Positions 11,243 through 23,700 of a stretch of DNA of 64,000 nt are shown piece by piece. The notes beneath the pieces were generated by a model. The model saw nothing but the letters and a program-made list of their open reading frames with translations, made no database searches and was not told the origin of the DNA. How positions within the stretch are numbered: the stretch's first letter is position 1; each line of letters starts with the position of its first letter. Source of the stretch: Petrolisthes cinctipes (taxonomy: Eukaryota > Arthropoda > Malacostraca > Decapoda > Porcellanidae); the NCBI GenBank assembly GCA_033782935.1, contig JAWQEG010000128.1:1426001-1490000 (forward strand), in the 5' to 3' direction. A program made the position numbers and the translations under genes.

Positions 11243-13403
11243 TGCTAGAATATTTTCAAAATATAGGCTAAAAACATGCTAAAAATCGATCTTTTAGGTG
11301 CCAAAAATTCGATATCTCAAATTCAGTCCCAAAACACCCGAAAATTCGATAGTTAGGGGTCCCAGAAGCGATCTGTACATGCCTACTCCGTTTTTAGAGT
11401 ATTTTCAAAATAAATGCTCAAAACATACTGAAAATCGATCTTTTAGGTGCACAAAAGTCGATATGTGCATGCATCTTCAGTACCCGTTTATATCTCAAAT
11501 TCAGGCTCAAAACACCCGAAAATTCAATATTTTGGGGTCCCAGAAGCAATCTGTACATGCCTACACAGTGCTAGAATATTTTCAAAATATAGGCTAAAAA
11601 CATGCTAAAAATCGACATTTTAGGTGCCAAAAAATCGATATCTCAAATTCAGTCCCAAAACACCAGAAAATTCGATATTTAGAGGTCCCAGAAGGTATCT
11701 GTACATGCCTACTCCGTGTTAGAGTATTTTCAAAATACAGGCCAAAAACATACTGAAAATCGATCTTTTAGGTGCCCAAATGTCGATATGTGCATGCATC
11801 TTCTGTACCCGTTTATATCTCAAATTTTGGCCCTAAACACCCGAAAATTCGATATTTTGGGGTCCCAGAAGCGATCTGTACATGCCTACTCCGTGTTAGA
11901 GTATTTTCAAAATACAGGCCCAAAACATGCTGAAAATCGATATTTTTGGTGCCCAAAGTCAATATGTGCATGTATCTTCTGTACCCGTTTATATCTCAAA
12001 TTCAGGCTCAAAACACCCGAAAATTCAATATTTTGGGGTCCTAGAAGCAATCTGTACAGTGCTAGAATATTTTCAAAATATAGGCTAAAAACATGCGAAA
12101 AATCGATCTTTTAGGTGCCAAAAAGTCGATATCTCAAATTCAGTCCCAAAACACCCGAAAATTCGATATTTAGGGGTCCCAGAAGCGATCTGTACATGCC
12201 TACTCCGTTTTAGAGTATTTTCAAAATACATGCTCAAAACATACTGAAAATCGATCTTTTAGGTGCACAAAAGTCGATATGTGCATGCATCTTCAGTACC
12301 CGTTTATATCTCAAATTCAGGCTCAAAACACCCGAAAATTCAATATTTTGGGGTCCCAGAAGCAATCTGTACATGCCTACTCAGTGTTAGAGTATTTTCA
12401 AAATACAGGCCCAAAACATGCTGAAAATCGATATTTTAGATGCCCAAAGTCAATATGTGCATGTATCTTCTGTACCCGTTTATATCTCAAATTCAGGCTC
12501 AAAACACCCGAAAATTCAATATTTTGGGGTCCCAGAAGCAATCTGTACATGCCTACTCAGTGTTAGAGTATTTTCAAAATACAGGCCCAAAACATACTGA
12601 AAATCGATCTTTTAGGTGCACAAAAGTCGATATGTGCATGCATCTTCAGTACCCGTTTATATCTCAAATTCAGGCTCAAAACACCCAAAAATTCAATATT
12701 TTGGGGTCCCAGAAGCAATCTGTACATGCCTACTCAGTGTTAGAGTATTTTCAAAATACAGGCCCAAAACATGCTGAAAATCGATATTTTAGATGCCCAA
12801 AGTCAATATGTGCATGTATCTTCTGTACCCGTTTATATCTCAAATTCAGGCTCAAAACACCCGAAAATTCAATATTTTGGGGTCCCAGAAGCAATCTGTA
12901 CATGCCTACTCAGTGTTAGAGTATTTTCAAAATTCAGGCCCAAAACATGCTTAAATCGATATTTTTGGTGCCCAAAGTCAATATGTGCATGTATCTTCTG
13001 TACCCGTTTATATCTCGAATTCAGGCTCAAAACACCCGAAAATTCAATATTTTGGGGTCCCAGAAGCAATCTGTACAGTGCTAGAATATTTTCAAAATAT
13101 AGGCTAAAAACATGCTAAAAATCTATCTTTTAGGTGCCAAAAAGTCGATATCTCAAATTCAGTCCCAAAACACCCGAAAATTCGATATTTAGAGGTCCCA
13201 GAAGCGATCTGTACATGCCTACTCCGTGTTAGAGTATTTTCAAAATACATGCTCAAAACATACTGAAAATCGATCTTTTGGGTGCACAAAAGTCGATATG
13301 TGCATGCATCTTCTGTACCCGTTTATATCTCAAATTCTGGCCCTAAGCACCCGAAAATTCGATATTTTGGGGTCCCAGAAGCGATCTGTACATGCCTACT
13401 CCG
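11243..13403 (+). repeat. Re-copy of 2645-4628 (offset 8598) plus a chimeric B
   Basis: Order A1 11243, B1 11391 (178 bp), A2 11569, B2 11717, C2d 11894, A1 12060, B1 12208, C1 12385, B1' 12561, C1 12738, C2' 12914, A1 13079. This matches the second half of block P monomer by monomer. It ends in a chimera at 13227-13403: B1 up to ggtgcacaaaagtcg, then B2 (gcatgcatcttctg, ctggccctaagc). The A1 at 13079 carries the ctatcttttagg variant. Confidence 0.82.
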
Positions 13404-14220
13404 TGTTAGAGTATTTTCAAAATTCAGGCCCAAAACATGCTGAAAATCGATATTTTTGGTGCCCAAAGTCAATATGTGCATGTATCTTTTGTACCCGTTT
13501 ATATCTCGAATTCAGGCTCAAAACACCCGAAAACTCAATATTTTTTGGGTCCCAGAAGCAATCTGTACAGTGCTAGAATATTTTCAAAATATAGGCTAAA
13601 AACATGCTAAAAATCGATCTTTTAGGTGCCAAAAAGTCGATATCTCAAATTCAGTCCCAAAACACCCGAAAATTCGATATTTAGGGGTCCCAGAAGCGAT
13701 CTGTAAATGCCTACTCCGTGTTAGAGTATTTTCAAAATACATGCTCAAAACATACTGAAAATCGATCTTTTAGGTGCACAAAAGTCGATATGTGCATGTA
13801 TCTTCTGTACCCGTTTATATCTCAAATTCAGGCTCAAAACACCCAAAAATTCAATATTTTGGGGTCCCAGAAGCAATCTGTACATGCCTACACAGTGCTA
13901 GAATATTTTCAAAATATAGGCTAAAAACATGCTAAAAATCGACATTTTAGGTGCCAAAAAATCGATATCTCAAATTCAGTCCCAAAACACCCGAAAATTC
14001 GATATTTAGAGGTCCCAGAAGGTATCTGTACATGCCTACTCCGTGTTAGAGTATTTTCAAAATACAGGCCAAAAACATACTGAAAATCGATCTTTTAGGT
14101 GCACAAAAGTCGATATGTGCATGCATCTTCTGTACCCGTTTATATCTCAAATTCTGGCCCTAAACACCCGAAAATTCGATATTTTGGGGTCCCAGAAGCG
14201 ATCTGTACATGCCTACTCCG
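13404..14220 (+). repeat. Start of block Q, second copy
   Basis: Starts C2d 13404, A1 13571, B1 13719, A2 13896, B2 14044. These five monomers continue at offset 4146 from 9258. The block Q homology extends through 15388, so it overlaps the start of the 6503-bp repeat annotated next. The B2 at 14044 has ggtgcacaaaag, a B1-type substitution. Confidence 0.8.
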
Positions 14221-17200
14221 TGTTAGAGTATTTTCAAAATTCAGGCCCAAAACATGCTGAAAATCGATATTTTTGGTGCCCAAAGTCAATATGTGCATGT
14301 ATCTTCTGTACCCGTTTATATCTCGAATTCAGGCTCAAAACACCCGAAAATTCAATATTTTGGGGTCCCAGAAGCAATCTGTACATGCCTACACAGTGCT
14401 AGAATATTTTCAAAATATAGGCTAAAAACATGCTAAAAATCGACATTTTAGGTGCCAAAAAATCGATATCTCAAATTCAGTCCCAAAACACCCGAAAATT
14501 CGATATTTAGAGGTCCCACAAGGTATCTGTACATGCCTACTCCGTGTTAGAGTATTTTCAAAATACAGGCCAAAAACATACTGAAAATCGATCTTTTAGG
14601 TGCCCAAAAGTCGATATGTGCATGCATCTTCTGTACCCGTTTATATCTCAAATTCTGGCCCTAAACCCCCGAAAATTCGATATTTTGGGGTCCCAGAAGC
14701 GATCTGTACATGCCTACTCCGTGTTAGAGTATTTTCAAAATTCAAGCCCAAAACATGCTGAAAATCGATATTTTTGGTGCCCAAAGTCAATATGTGCATG
14801 TATCTTCTGTACCCGTTTATATCTCAAATTCAGGCTCAAAACACCCGAAAATTCAATATTTTGGGGTCCCAGAAGCAATCTGTACAGTGCTAGAATATTT
14901 TCAAAATATAGGCTAAAAACATGCTAAAAATCGACATTTTAGGTGCCAAAAAATCGATATCTCAAATTCAGTCCCAAAACACCCGAAAATTCGATATTTA
15001 GGGGTCCCAGAAGGAATCTGTACATGCCTACACTGTGTTAAAGTATTTTCAAAATACAGGCCAAAAACATACTGAAAATCGGTCTTTTAGGTGCCCAAAA
15101 GTCGATATGTGCATGCATCTTCTGTACCCGTTTATATCTCAAATTCTGGCCCTAAACACCCGAAAATTCGATATTTTGGGGTCTTAGAAGCGATCTGTAC
15201 ATGCCTACTCCGTGTTAGAGTATTTTCAAAATTCAAGCCCAAAACATGCTGAAAATCGATATTTTTGGTGCCCAAAGTCAATATGTGCATGTATCTTCTG
15301 TACCCGTTTATATCTCAAATTCAGGCTCAAAACACCCGAAAATTCAATATTTTGGGGTCCCAGAAGCAATCTGTACATGCCTACACAGTGCTAGAATATT
15401 TTCAAAATATAGGGTAAAAACATGCTAAAAATCGACATTTTAGGTGCCAAAAAATCGATATCTCAAATTCAGTCCCAAAACACCCGAAAATTCGATATTT
15501 AGGGGTCCCAGAAGGAATCTGTACATGCCTACACTGTGTTAAAGTATTTTCAAAATACAGGCCAAAAACATACTGAAAATCGGTCTTTTAGGTGCCCAAA
15601 AGTCGATATGTGCATGCATCTTCTGTACCCGTTTATATCTCAAATTTTGGCCCTAAACACCCGAAAATTCGATATTTTAGGGTCCCAGAAGCGATCTGTA
15701 CATGCCTACTCCGTGTTAGAGTATTTTCAAAATACAGGCCAAAAACATGCTGAAAATCGATATTTTTGGTGCCCAAAGTCAATATGTGCATGTATCTTCT
15801 GTACCCGTTTATATCTCAAATTCAGGCTCAAAACACCCGAAAATTCAATATTTTGGGGTCCCAGAAGCAATCTGTACAGTGCTAGAATATTTTCAAAATA
15901 TAGGCTAAAAACATGCTAAAAATCGATCTTTTAGGTGCCAAAAAGCCGATATCTCAAATTCAGTCCCAAAACACCCGAAAATTCGATATTTAGGGGTCCC
16001 AGAAGCGATCTGTACATGCCTACTCCGTTTTAGAGTATTTTCAAAATACATGCTCAAAACGTACTGAAAATCGATCTTTTAGGTGCACAAAAGTCGATAT
16101 GTGCATGCATCTTCTGTACCCGTTTATATCTCGAATTCAGGCTCAAAACACCCGAAAATTCAATATTTTGGGGTCCCAGAAGCAATCTGTACATGCCTAC
16201 TCAGTGCTAGAATATTTTCAAAATATAGGCTAAAAACATGCTAAAAATCGATCTTTTAGGTGCCAAAAAGTCGATATCTCAAATTCAGTCCCAAAACACC
16301 CGAAAATTCGATATTTAGGGGTCCCAGAAGCGATCTGTACATGCCTACTCCGTGTTAGAGTATTTTCAAAATACATGCTCAAAACATACTGAAAATCGAT
16401 CTTTTAGGTGCACAAAAGTCGATATGTGCATGCATCTTCAGTACCCGTTTATATCTCAAATTCAGGCTCAAAACACCCGAAAATTCAATATTTTGGGGTC
16501 CCAGAAGCAATCTGTACATGCCTACTCAGTGTTAAAGTATTTTCGAAATACAGGCCCAAAACATGCTGAAAATCGATATTTTAGATGCCCAAAGTCAATA
16601 TGTGCATGTATCTTCTGTACCCGTTTATATCTCAAATTCAGGCTCAAAACACCCGAAAATTCAATATTTTGGGGTCCCAGAAGCAATCTGTACATGCCTA
16701 CACAGTGCTAGAATATTTTCAAAATATAGGCTAAAAACATGCTAAAAATCGACATTTTAGGTGCCAAAAAATCGATATCTCAAATTCAGTCCCAAAACAC
16801 CCGAAAATTCGATATTTAGAGGTCCCAGAAGGTATCTGTTCATGCCTACTCCGTGTTAGAGTATTTTCAAAATACAGGCCAAAAACATACTGAAAATCGA
16901 TCTTTTAGGTGCCCAAAAGTCGATATGTGCATGCATCTTCTGTACCCGTTTATATCTCAAATTCTGGCCCTAAGCACCCGAAAATTCGATATTTTGGGGT
17001 CCCAGAAGCGATCTGTACATGCCTACTCCGTGTTAGAGTATTTTCAAAATTCAGGCCCAAAACATGCTGAAAATCGATATTTTTGGTGCCCAAAGTCAAT
17101 ATGTGCATGTATCTTCTGTACCCGTTTATATCTCGAATTCAGGCTCAAAACACCCGAAAATTCAATATTTTGGGGTCCCAGAAGCAATCTGTACATGCCT

Positions 17201-20200
17201 ACTCAGTGCTAGAATATTTTCAAAATATAGGCTAAAAACATGCTAAAAATCGATCTTTTAGGTGCCAAAAATTCGATATCTCAAATTCAGTCCCAAAACA
17301 CCCGAAAATTCGATAGTTAGGGGTCCCAGAAGCGATCTGTACATGCCTACTCCGTTTTTAGAGTATTTTCAAAATAAATGCTCAAAACATACTGAAAATC
17401 GATCTTTTAGGTGCACAAAAGTCGATATGTGCATGCATCTTCAGTACCCGTTTATATCTCAAATTCAGGCTCAAAACACCCGAAAATTCAATATTTTGGG
17501 GTCCCAGAAGCAATCTGTACATGCCTACACAGTGCTAGAATATTTTCAAAATATAGGCTAAAAACATGCTAAAAATCGACATTTTAGGTGCCAAAAAATC
17601 GATATCTCAAATTCAGTCCCAAAACACCAGAAAATTCGATATTTAGAGGTCCCAGAAGGTATCTGTACATGCCTACTCCGTGTTAGAGTATTTTCAAAAT
17701 ACAGGCCAAAAACATTCTGAAAATCGATCTTTTAGGTGCCCAAAAGTCGATATGTGCATGCATCTTCTGTACCCGTTTATATCTCAAATTTTGGCCCTAA
17801 ACACCCGAAAATTCGATATTTTGGGGTCCCAGAAGCGATCTGTACATGCCTACTCCGTGTTAGAGTATTTTCAAAATACAGGCCCAAAACATGCTGAAAA
17901 TCGATATTTTTGGTGCCCAAAGTCAATATGTGCATGTATCTTCTGTACCCGTTTATATCTCAAATTCAGGCTCAAAACACCCGAAAATTCAATATTTTGG
18001 GGTCCTAGAAGCAATCTGTACAGTGCTAGAATATTTTCAAAATATAGGCTAAAAACATGCTAAAAATCGATCTTTTAGGTGCCAAAAAGTCGATATCTCA
18101 AATTCAGTCCCAAAACACCCGAAAATTCGATATTTAGGGGTCCCAGAAGCGATCTGTACATGCCTACTCCGTTTTAGAGTATTTTCAAAATACATGCTCA
18201 AAACATACTGAAAATCGATCTTTTAGGTGCACAAAAGTCGATATGTGCATGCATCTTCAGTACCCGTTTATATCTCAAATTCAGGCTCAAAACACCCGAA
18301 AATTCAATATTTTGGGGTCCCAGAAGCAATCTGTACATGCCTACTCAGTGTTAGAGTATTTTCAAAATACAGGCCCAAAACATGCTGAAAATCGATATTT
18401 TAGATGCCCAAAGTCAATATGTGCATGTATCTTCTGTACCCGTTTATATCTCAAATTCAGGCTCAAAACACCCGAAAATTCAATATTTTGGGGTCCCAGA
18501 AGCAATCTGTACATGCCTACTCAGTGTTAGAGTATTTTCAAAATACAGGCCCAAAACATACTGAAAATCGATCTTTTAGGTGCACAAAAGTCGATATGTG
18601 CATGCATCTTCAGTACCCGTTTATATCTCAAATTCAGGCTCAAAACACCCAAAAATTCAATATTTTGGGGTCCCAGAAGCAATCTGTACATGCCTACTCA
18701 GTGTTAGAGTATTTTCAAAATACAGGCCCAAAACATGCTGAAAATCGATATTTTAGATGCCCAAAGTCAATATGTGCATGTATCTTCTGTACCTTTTTAT
18801 ATCTCAAATTCAGGCTCAAAACACCCGAAAATTCAATATTTTGGGGTCCCAGAAGCAATCTGTACATGCCTACTCAGTGTTAGAGTATTTTCAAAATTCA
18901 GGCCCAAAACATGCTTAAATCGATATTTTTGGTGCCCAAAGTCAATATGTGCATGTATCTTCTGTACCCGTTTATATCTCGAATTCAGGCTCAAAACACC
19001 CGAAAATTCAATATTTTGGGGTCCCAGAAGCAATCTGTACAGTGCTAGAATATTTTCAAAATATAGGCTAAAAACATGCTAAAAATCTATCTTTTAGGTG
19101 CCAAAAAGTCGATATCTCAAATTCAGTCCCAAAACACCCGAAAATTCGATATTTAGGGGTCCCAGAAGCGATCTGTACATGCCTACTCCGTTTTAGAGTA
19201 TTTTCAAAATACATGCTCAAAACATACTGAAAATCGATCTTTTGGGTGCACAAAAGTCGATATGTGCATGCATCTTCAGTACCCGTTTATATCTCAAATT
19301 CAGTCCCAAAACACCCGAAAATTCGATAGTTAGGGGTCCCAGAAGCGATCTGTACATGCCTACTCCGTGTTAGAGTATTTTCAAAATACATGCTCAAAAC
19401 ATACTGAAAATCGATCTTTTAGGTACACAAAAGTCGATATGTGCATGCATCTTCAGTACCCGTTTATATCTCAAATTCAGGCTCAAAACACCCGAAAATT
19501 CAATATTTTGGGGTCCCAGAAGCAATCTGTACATGCCTACTCAGTGTTAGAGTATTTTCAAAATACAGGCCCAAAACATGCTGAAAATCGATATTTTAGA
19601 TGCCCAAAGTCAATATGTGCATGTATCTTCTGTACCCGTTTATATCTCAAATTCAGGCTCAAAACACCCGAAAATTCAATATTTTGGGGTCCCAGAAGCA
19701 ATCTGTACATGCCTACACAGTGCGAGAATATTTTCAAAATATAGGCTAAAAACATGCTAAAAATCGACATTTTAGGTGCCAAAAAGTCGATATCTCAAAT
19801 TCAGTCCCAAAACACCTGAAAATTCGATATTTAGGGGTCCCAGAAGCGATCTGTACATGCCTACTCCGTTTTAGAGTATTTTCAAAATACATGCTCAAAA
19901 CATACTGAAAATCGATCTTTTGGGTGCACAAAAGTCGATATGTGCATGCATCTTCAGTACCCGTTTATATCTCAAATTCAGTCCCAAAACACCCGAAAAT
20001 TCGATAGTTAGGGGTCCCAGAAGCGATCTGTACATGCCTACTCCGTGTTAGAGTATTTTCAAAATACATGCTCAAAACATACTGAAAATCGATCTTTTAG
20101 GTACACAAAAGTCGATATGTGCATGCATCTTCAGTAACCGTTTATATCTCAAATTCAGGCTCAAAACACCTGAAAATTCAATATTTTGGGGTCCCAGAAG

Positions 20201-20723
20201 CAATCTGTACATGCCTACTCAGTGTTAGAGTATTTTCAAAATACAGGCCCAAAACATGCTGAAAATCGATATTTTAGATGCCCAAAGTCAATATGTGCAT
20301 GTATCTTCTGTACCCGTTTATATCTCAAATTCAGGCTCAAAACACCCGAAAATTCAATATCTTGGGGTCCCAGAAGCAATCTGTACATGCCTACACAGTG
20401 CTAGAATATTTTCAAAATATAGGCTAAAAACATGCTAAAAATCGACATTTTAGGTGCCAAAAAGTCGATATCTCAAATTCAGTCCCAAAACACCCGAAAA
20501 TTCGATATTTAGGGGTCCCAGAAGCGATCTGTACATGCCTACTCCGTGTTAGAGTATTTTCAAAATACATGCTCAAAACATACTGAAAATCGATCTTTTA
20601 GGTGCACAAAAGTCGATATGTGCATGCATCTTCAGTACCCGTTTATATCTCAAATTCAGGCTCAAAACACCCGAAAATTCAATATTTTGGGGTCCCAGAA
20701 GCAATCTGTATATGCCTACTCAG
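14221..20723 (+). repeat. 6503-bp super-repeat, copy 1 (39 monomers)
   Basis: Starts: C2 14221, A2 14397, B2 14545, C2d 14722, A2 14888, B2 15036, then block P 15213-19190, then B1/A chimera 19191, B1 19368, C1 19545, A2/A1 chimera 19721, B1/A chimera 19869, B1 20046, C1 20223, A 20399, B1 20547. All start sites reappear exactly 6503 bp downstream. The chimeras at 19191 and 19869 are B1 up to ctcaaattcag and then A (tcccaaaacacccg, gatagttagggg). The exact breakpoint is uncertain within one monomer. Confidence 0.9.
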
Positions 20724-23700
20724 TGTTAGAGTATTTTCAAAATTCAGGCCCAAAACATGCTGAAAATCGATATTTTTGGTGCCCAAAGTCAATATGTGCA
20801 TGTATCTTCTGTACCCGTTTATATCTCGAATTCAGGCTCAAAACACCCGAAAATTCAATATTTTGGGGTCCCAGAAGCAATCTGTACATGCCTACACAGT
20901 GCTAGAATATTTTCAAAATATAGGCTAAAAACATGCTAAAAATCGACATTTTAGGTGCCAAAAAATCGATATCTCAAATTCAGTCCCAAAACACCCGAAA
21001 ATTCGATATTTAGAGGTCCCACAAGGTATCTGTACATGCCTACTCCGTGTTAGAGTATTTTCAAAATACAGGCCAAAAACATACTGAAAATCGATCTTTT
21101 AGGTGCCCAAAAGTCGATATGTGCATGCATCTTCTGTACCCGTTTATATCTCAAATTCTGGCCCTAAACCCCCGAAAATTCGATATTTTGGGGTCCCAGA
21201 AGCGATCTGTACATGCCTACTCCGTGTTAGAGTATTTTCAAAATTCAAGCCCAAAACATGCTGAAAATCGATATTTTTGGTGCCCAAAGTCAATATGTGC
21301 ATGTATCTTCTGTACCCGTTTATATCTCAAATTCAGGCTCAAAACACCCGAAAATTCAATATTTTGGGGTCCCAGAAGCAATCTGTACAGTGCTAGAATA
21401 TTTTCAAAATATAGGCTAAAAACATGCTAAAAATCGACATTTTAGGTGCCAAAAAATCGATATCTCAAATTCAGTCCCAAAACACCCGAAAATTCGATAT
21501 TTAGGGGTCCCAGAAGGAATCTGTACATGCCTACACTGTGTTAAAGTATTTTCAAAATACAGGCCAAAAACATACTGAAAATCGGTCTTTTAGGTGCCCA
21601 AAAGTCGATATGTGCATGCATCTTCTGTACCCGTTTATATCTCAAATTCTGGCCCTAAACACCCGAAAATTCGATATTTTGGGGTCTTAGAAGCGATCTG
21701 TACATGCCTACTCCGTGTTAGAGTATTTTCAAAATTCAAGCCCAAAACATGCTGAAAATCGATATTTTTGGTGCCCAAAGTCAATATGTGCATGTATCTT
21801 CTGTACCCGTTTATATCTCAAATTCAGGCTCAAAACACCCGAAAATTCAATATTTTGGGGTCCCAGAAGCAATCTGTACATGCCTACACAGTGCTAGAAT
21901 ATTTTCAAAATATAGGGTAAAAACATGCTAAAAATCGACATTTTAGGTGCCAAAAAATCGATATCTCAAATTCAGTCCCAAAACACCCGAAAATTCGATA
22001 TTTAGGGGTCCCAGAAGGAATCTGTACATGCCTACACTGTGTTAAAGTATTTTCAAAATACAGGCCAAAAACATACTGAAAATCGGTCTTTTAGGTGCCC
22101 AAAAGTCGATATGTGCATGCATCTTCTGTACCCGTTTATATCTCAAATTTTGGCCCTAAACACCCGAAAATTCGATATTTTGGGGTCCCAGAAGCGATCT
22201 GTACATGCCTACTCCGTGTTAGAGTATTTTCAAAATACAGGCCAAAAACATGCTGAAAATCGATATTTTTGGTGCCCAAAGTCAATATGTGCATGTATCT
22301 TCTGTACCCGTTTATATCTCAAATTCAGGCTCAAAACACCCGAAAATTCAATATTTTGGGGTCCCAGAAGCAATCTGTACAGTGCTAGAATATTTTCAAA
22401 ATATAGGCTAAAAACATGCTAAAAATCGATCTTTTAGGTGCCAAAAAGCCGATATCTCAAATTCAGTCCCAAAACACCCGAAAATTCGATATTTAGGGGT
22501 CCCAGAAGCGATCTGTACATGCCTACTCCGTTTTAGAGTATTTTCAAAATACATGCTCAAAACGTACTGAAAATCGATCTTTTAGGTGCACAAAAGTCGA
22601 TATGTGCATGCATCTTCTGTACCCGTTTATATCTCGAATTCAGGCTCAAAACACCCGAAAATTCAATATTTTGGGGTCCCAGAAGCAATCTGTACATGCC
22701 TACTCAGTGCTAGAATATTTTCAAAATATAGGCTAAAAACATGCTAAAAATCGATCTTTTAGGTGCCAAAAAGTCGATATCTCAAATTCAGTCCCAAAAC
22801 ACCCGAAAATTCGATATTTAGGGGTCCCAGAAGCGATCTGTACATGCCTACTCCGTGTTAGAGTATTTTCAAAATACATGCTCAAAACATACTGAAAATC
22901 GATCTTTTAGGTGCACAAAAGTCGATATGTGCATGCATCTTCAGTACCCGTTTATATCTCAAATTCAGGCTCAAAACACCCGAAAATTCAATATTTTGGG
23001 GTCCCAGAAGCAATCTGTACATGCCTACTCAGTGTTAAAGTATTTTCGAAATACAGGCCCAAAACATGCTGAAAATCGATATTTTAGATGCCCAAAGTCA
23101 ATATGTGCATGTATCTTCTGTACCCGTTTATATCTCAAATTCAGGCTCAAAACACCCGAAAATTCAATATTTTGGGGTCCCAGAAGCAATCTGTACATGC
23201 CTACACAGTGCTAGAATATTTTCAAAATATAGGCTAAAAACATGCTAAAAATCGACATTTTAGGTGCCAAAAAATCGATATCTCAAATTCAGTCCCAAAA
23301 CACCCGAAAATTCGATATTTAGAGGTCCCAGAAGGTATCTGTTCATGCCTACTCCGTGTTAGAGTATTTTCAAAATACAGGCCAAAAACATACTGAAAAT
23401 CGATCTTTTAGGTGCCCAAAAGTCGATATGTGCATGCATCTTCTGTACCCGTTTATATCTCAAATTCTGGCCCTAAGCACCCGAAAATTCGATATTTTGG
23501 GGTCCCAGAAGCGATCTGTACATGCCTACTCCGTGTTAGAGTATTTTCAAAATTCAGGCCCAAAACATGCTGAAAATCGATATTTTTGGTGCCCAAAGTC
23601 AATATGTGCATGTATCTTCTGTACCCGTTTATATCTCGAATTCAGGCTCAAAACACCCGAAAATTCAATATTTTGGGGTCCCAGAAGCAATCTGTACATG

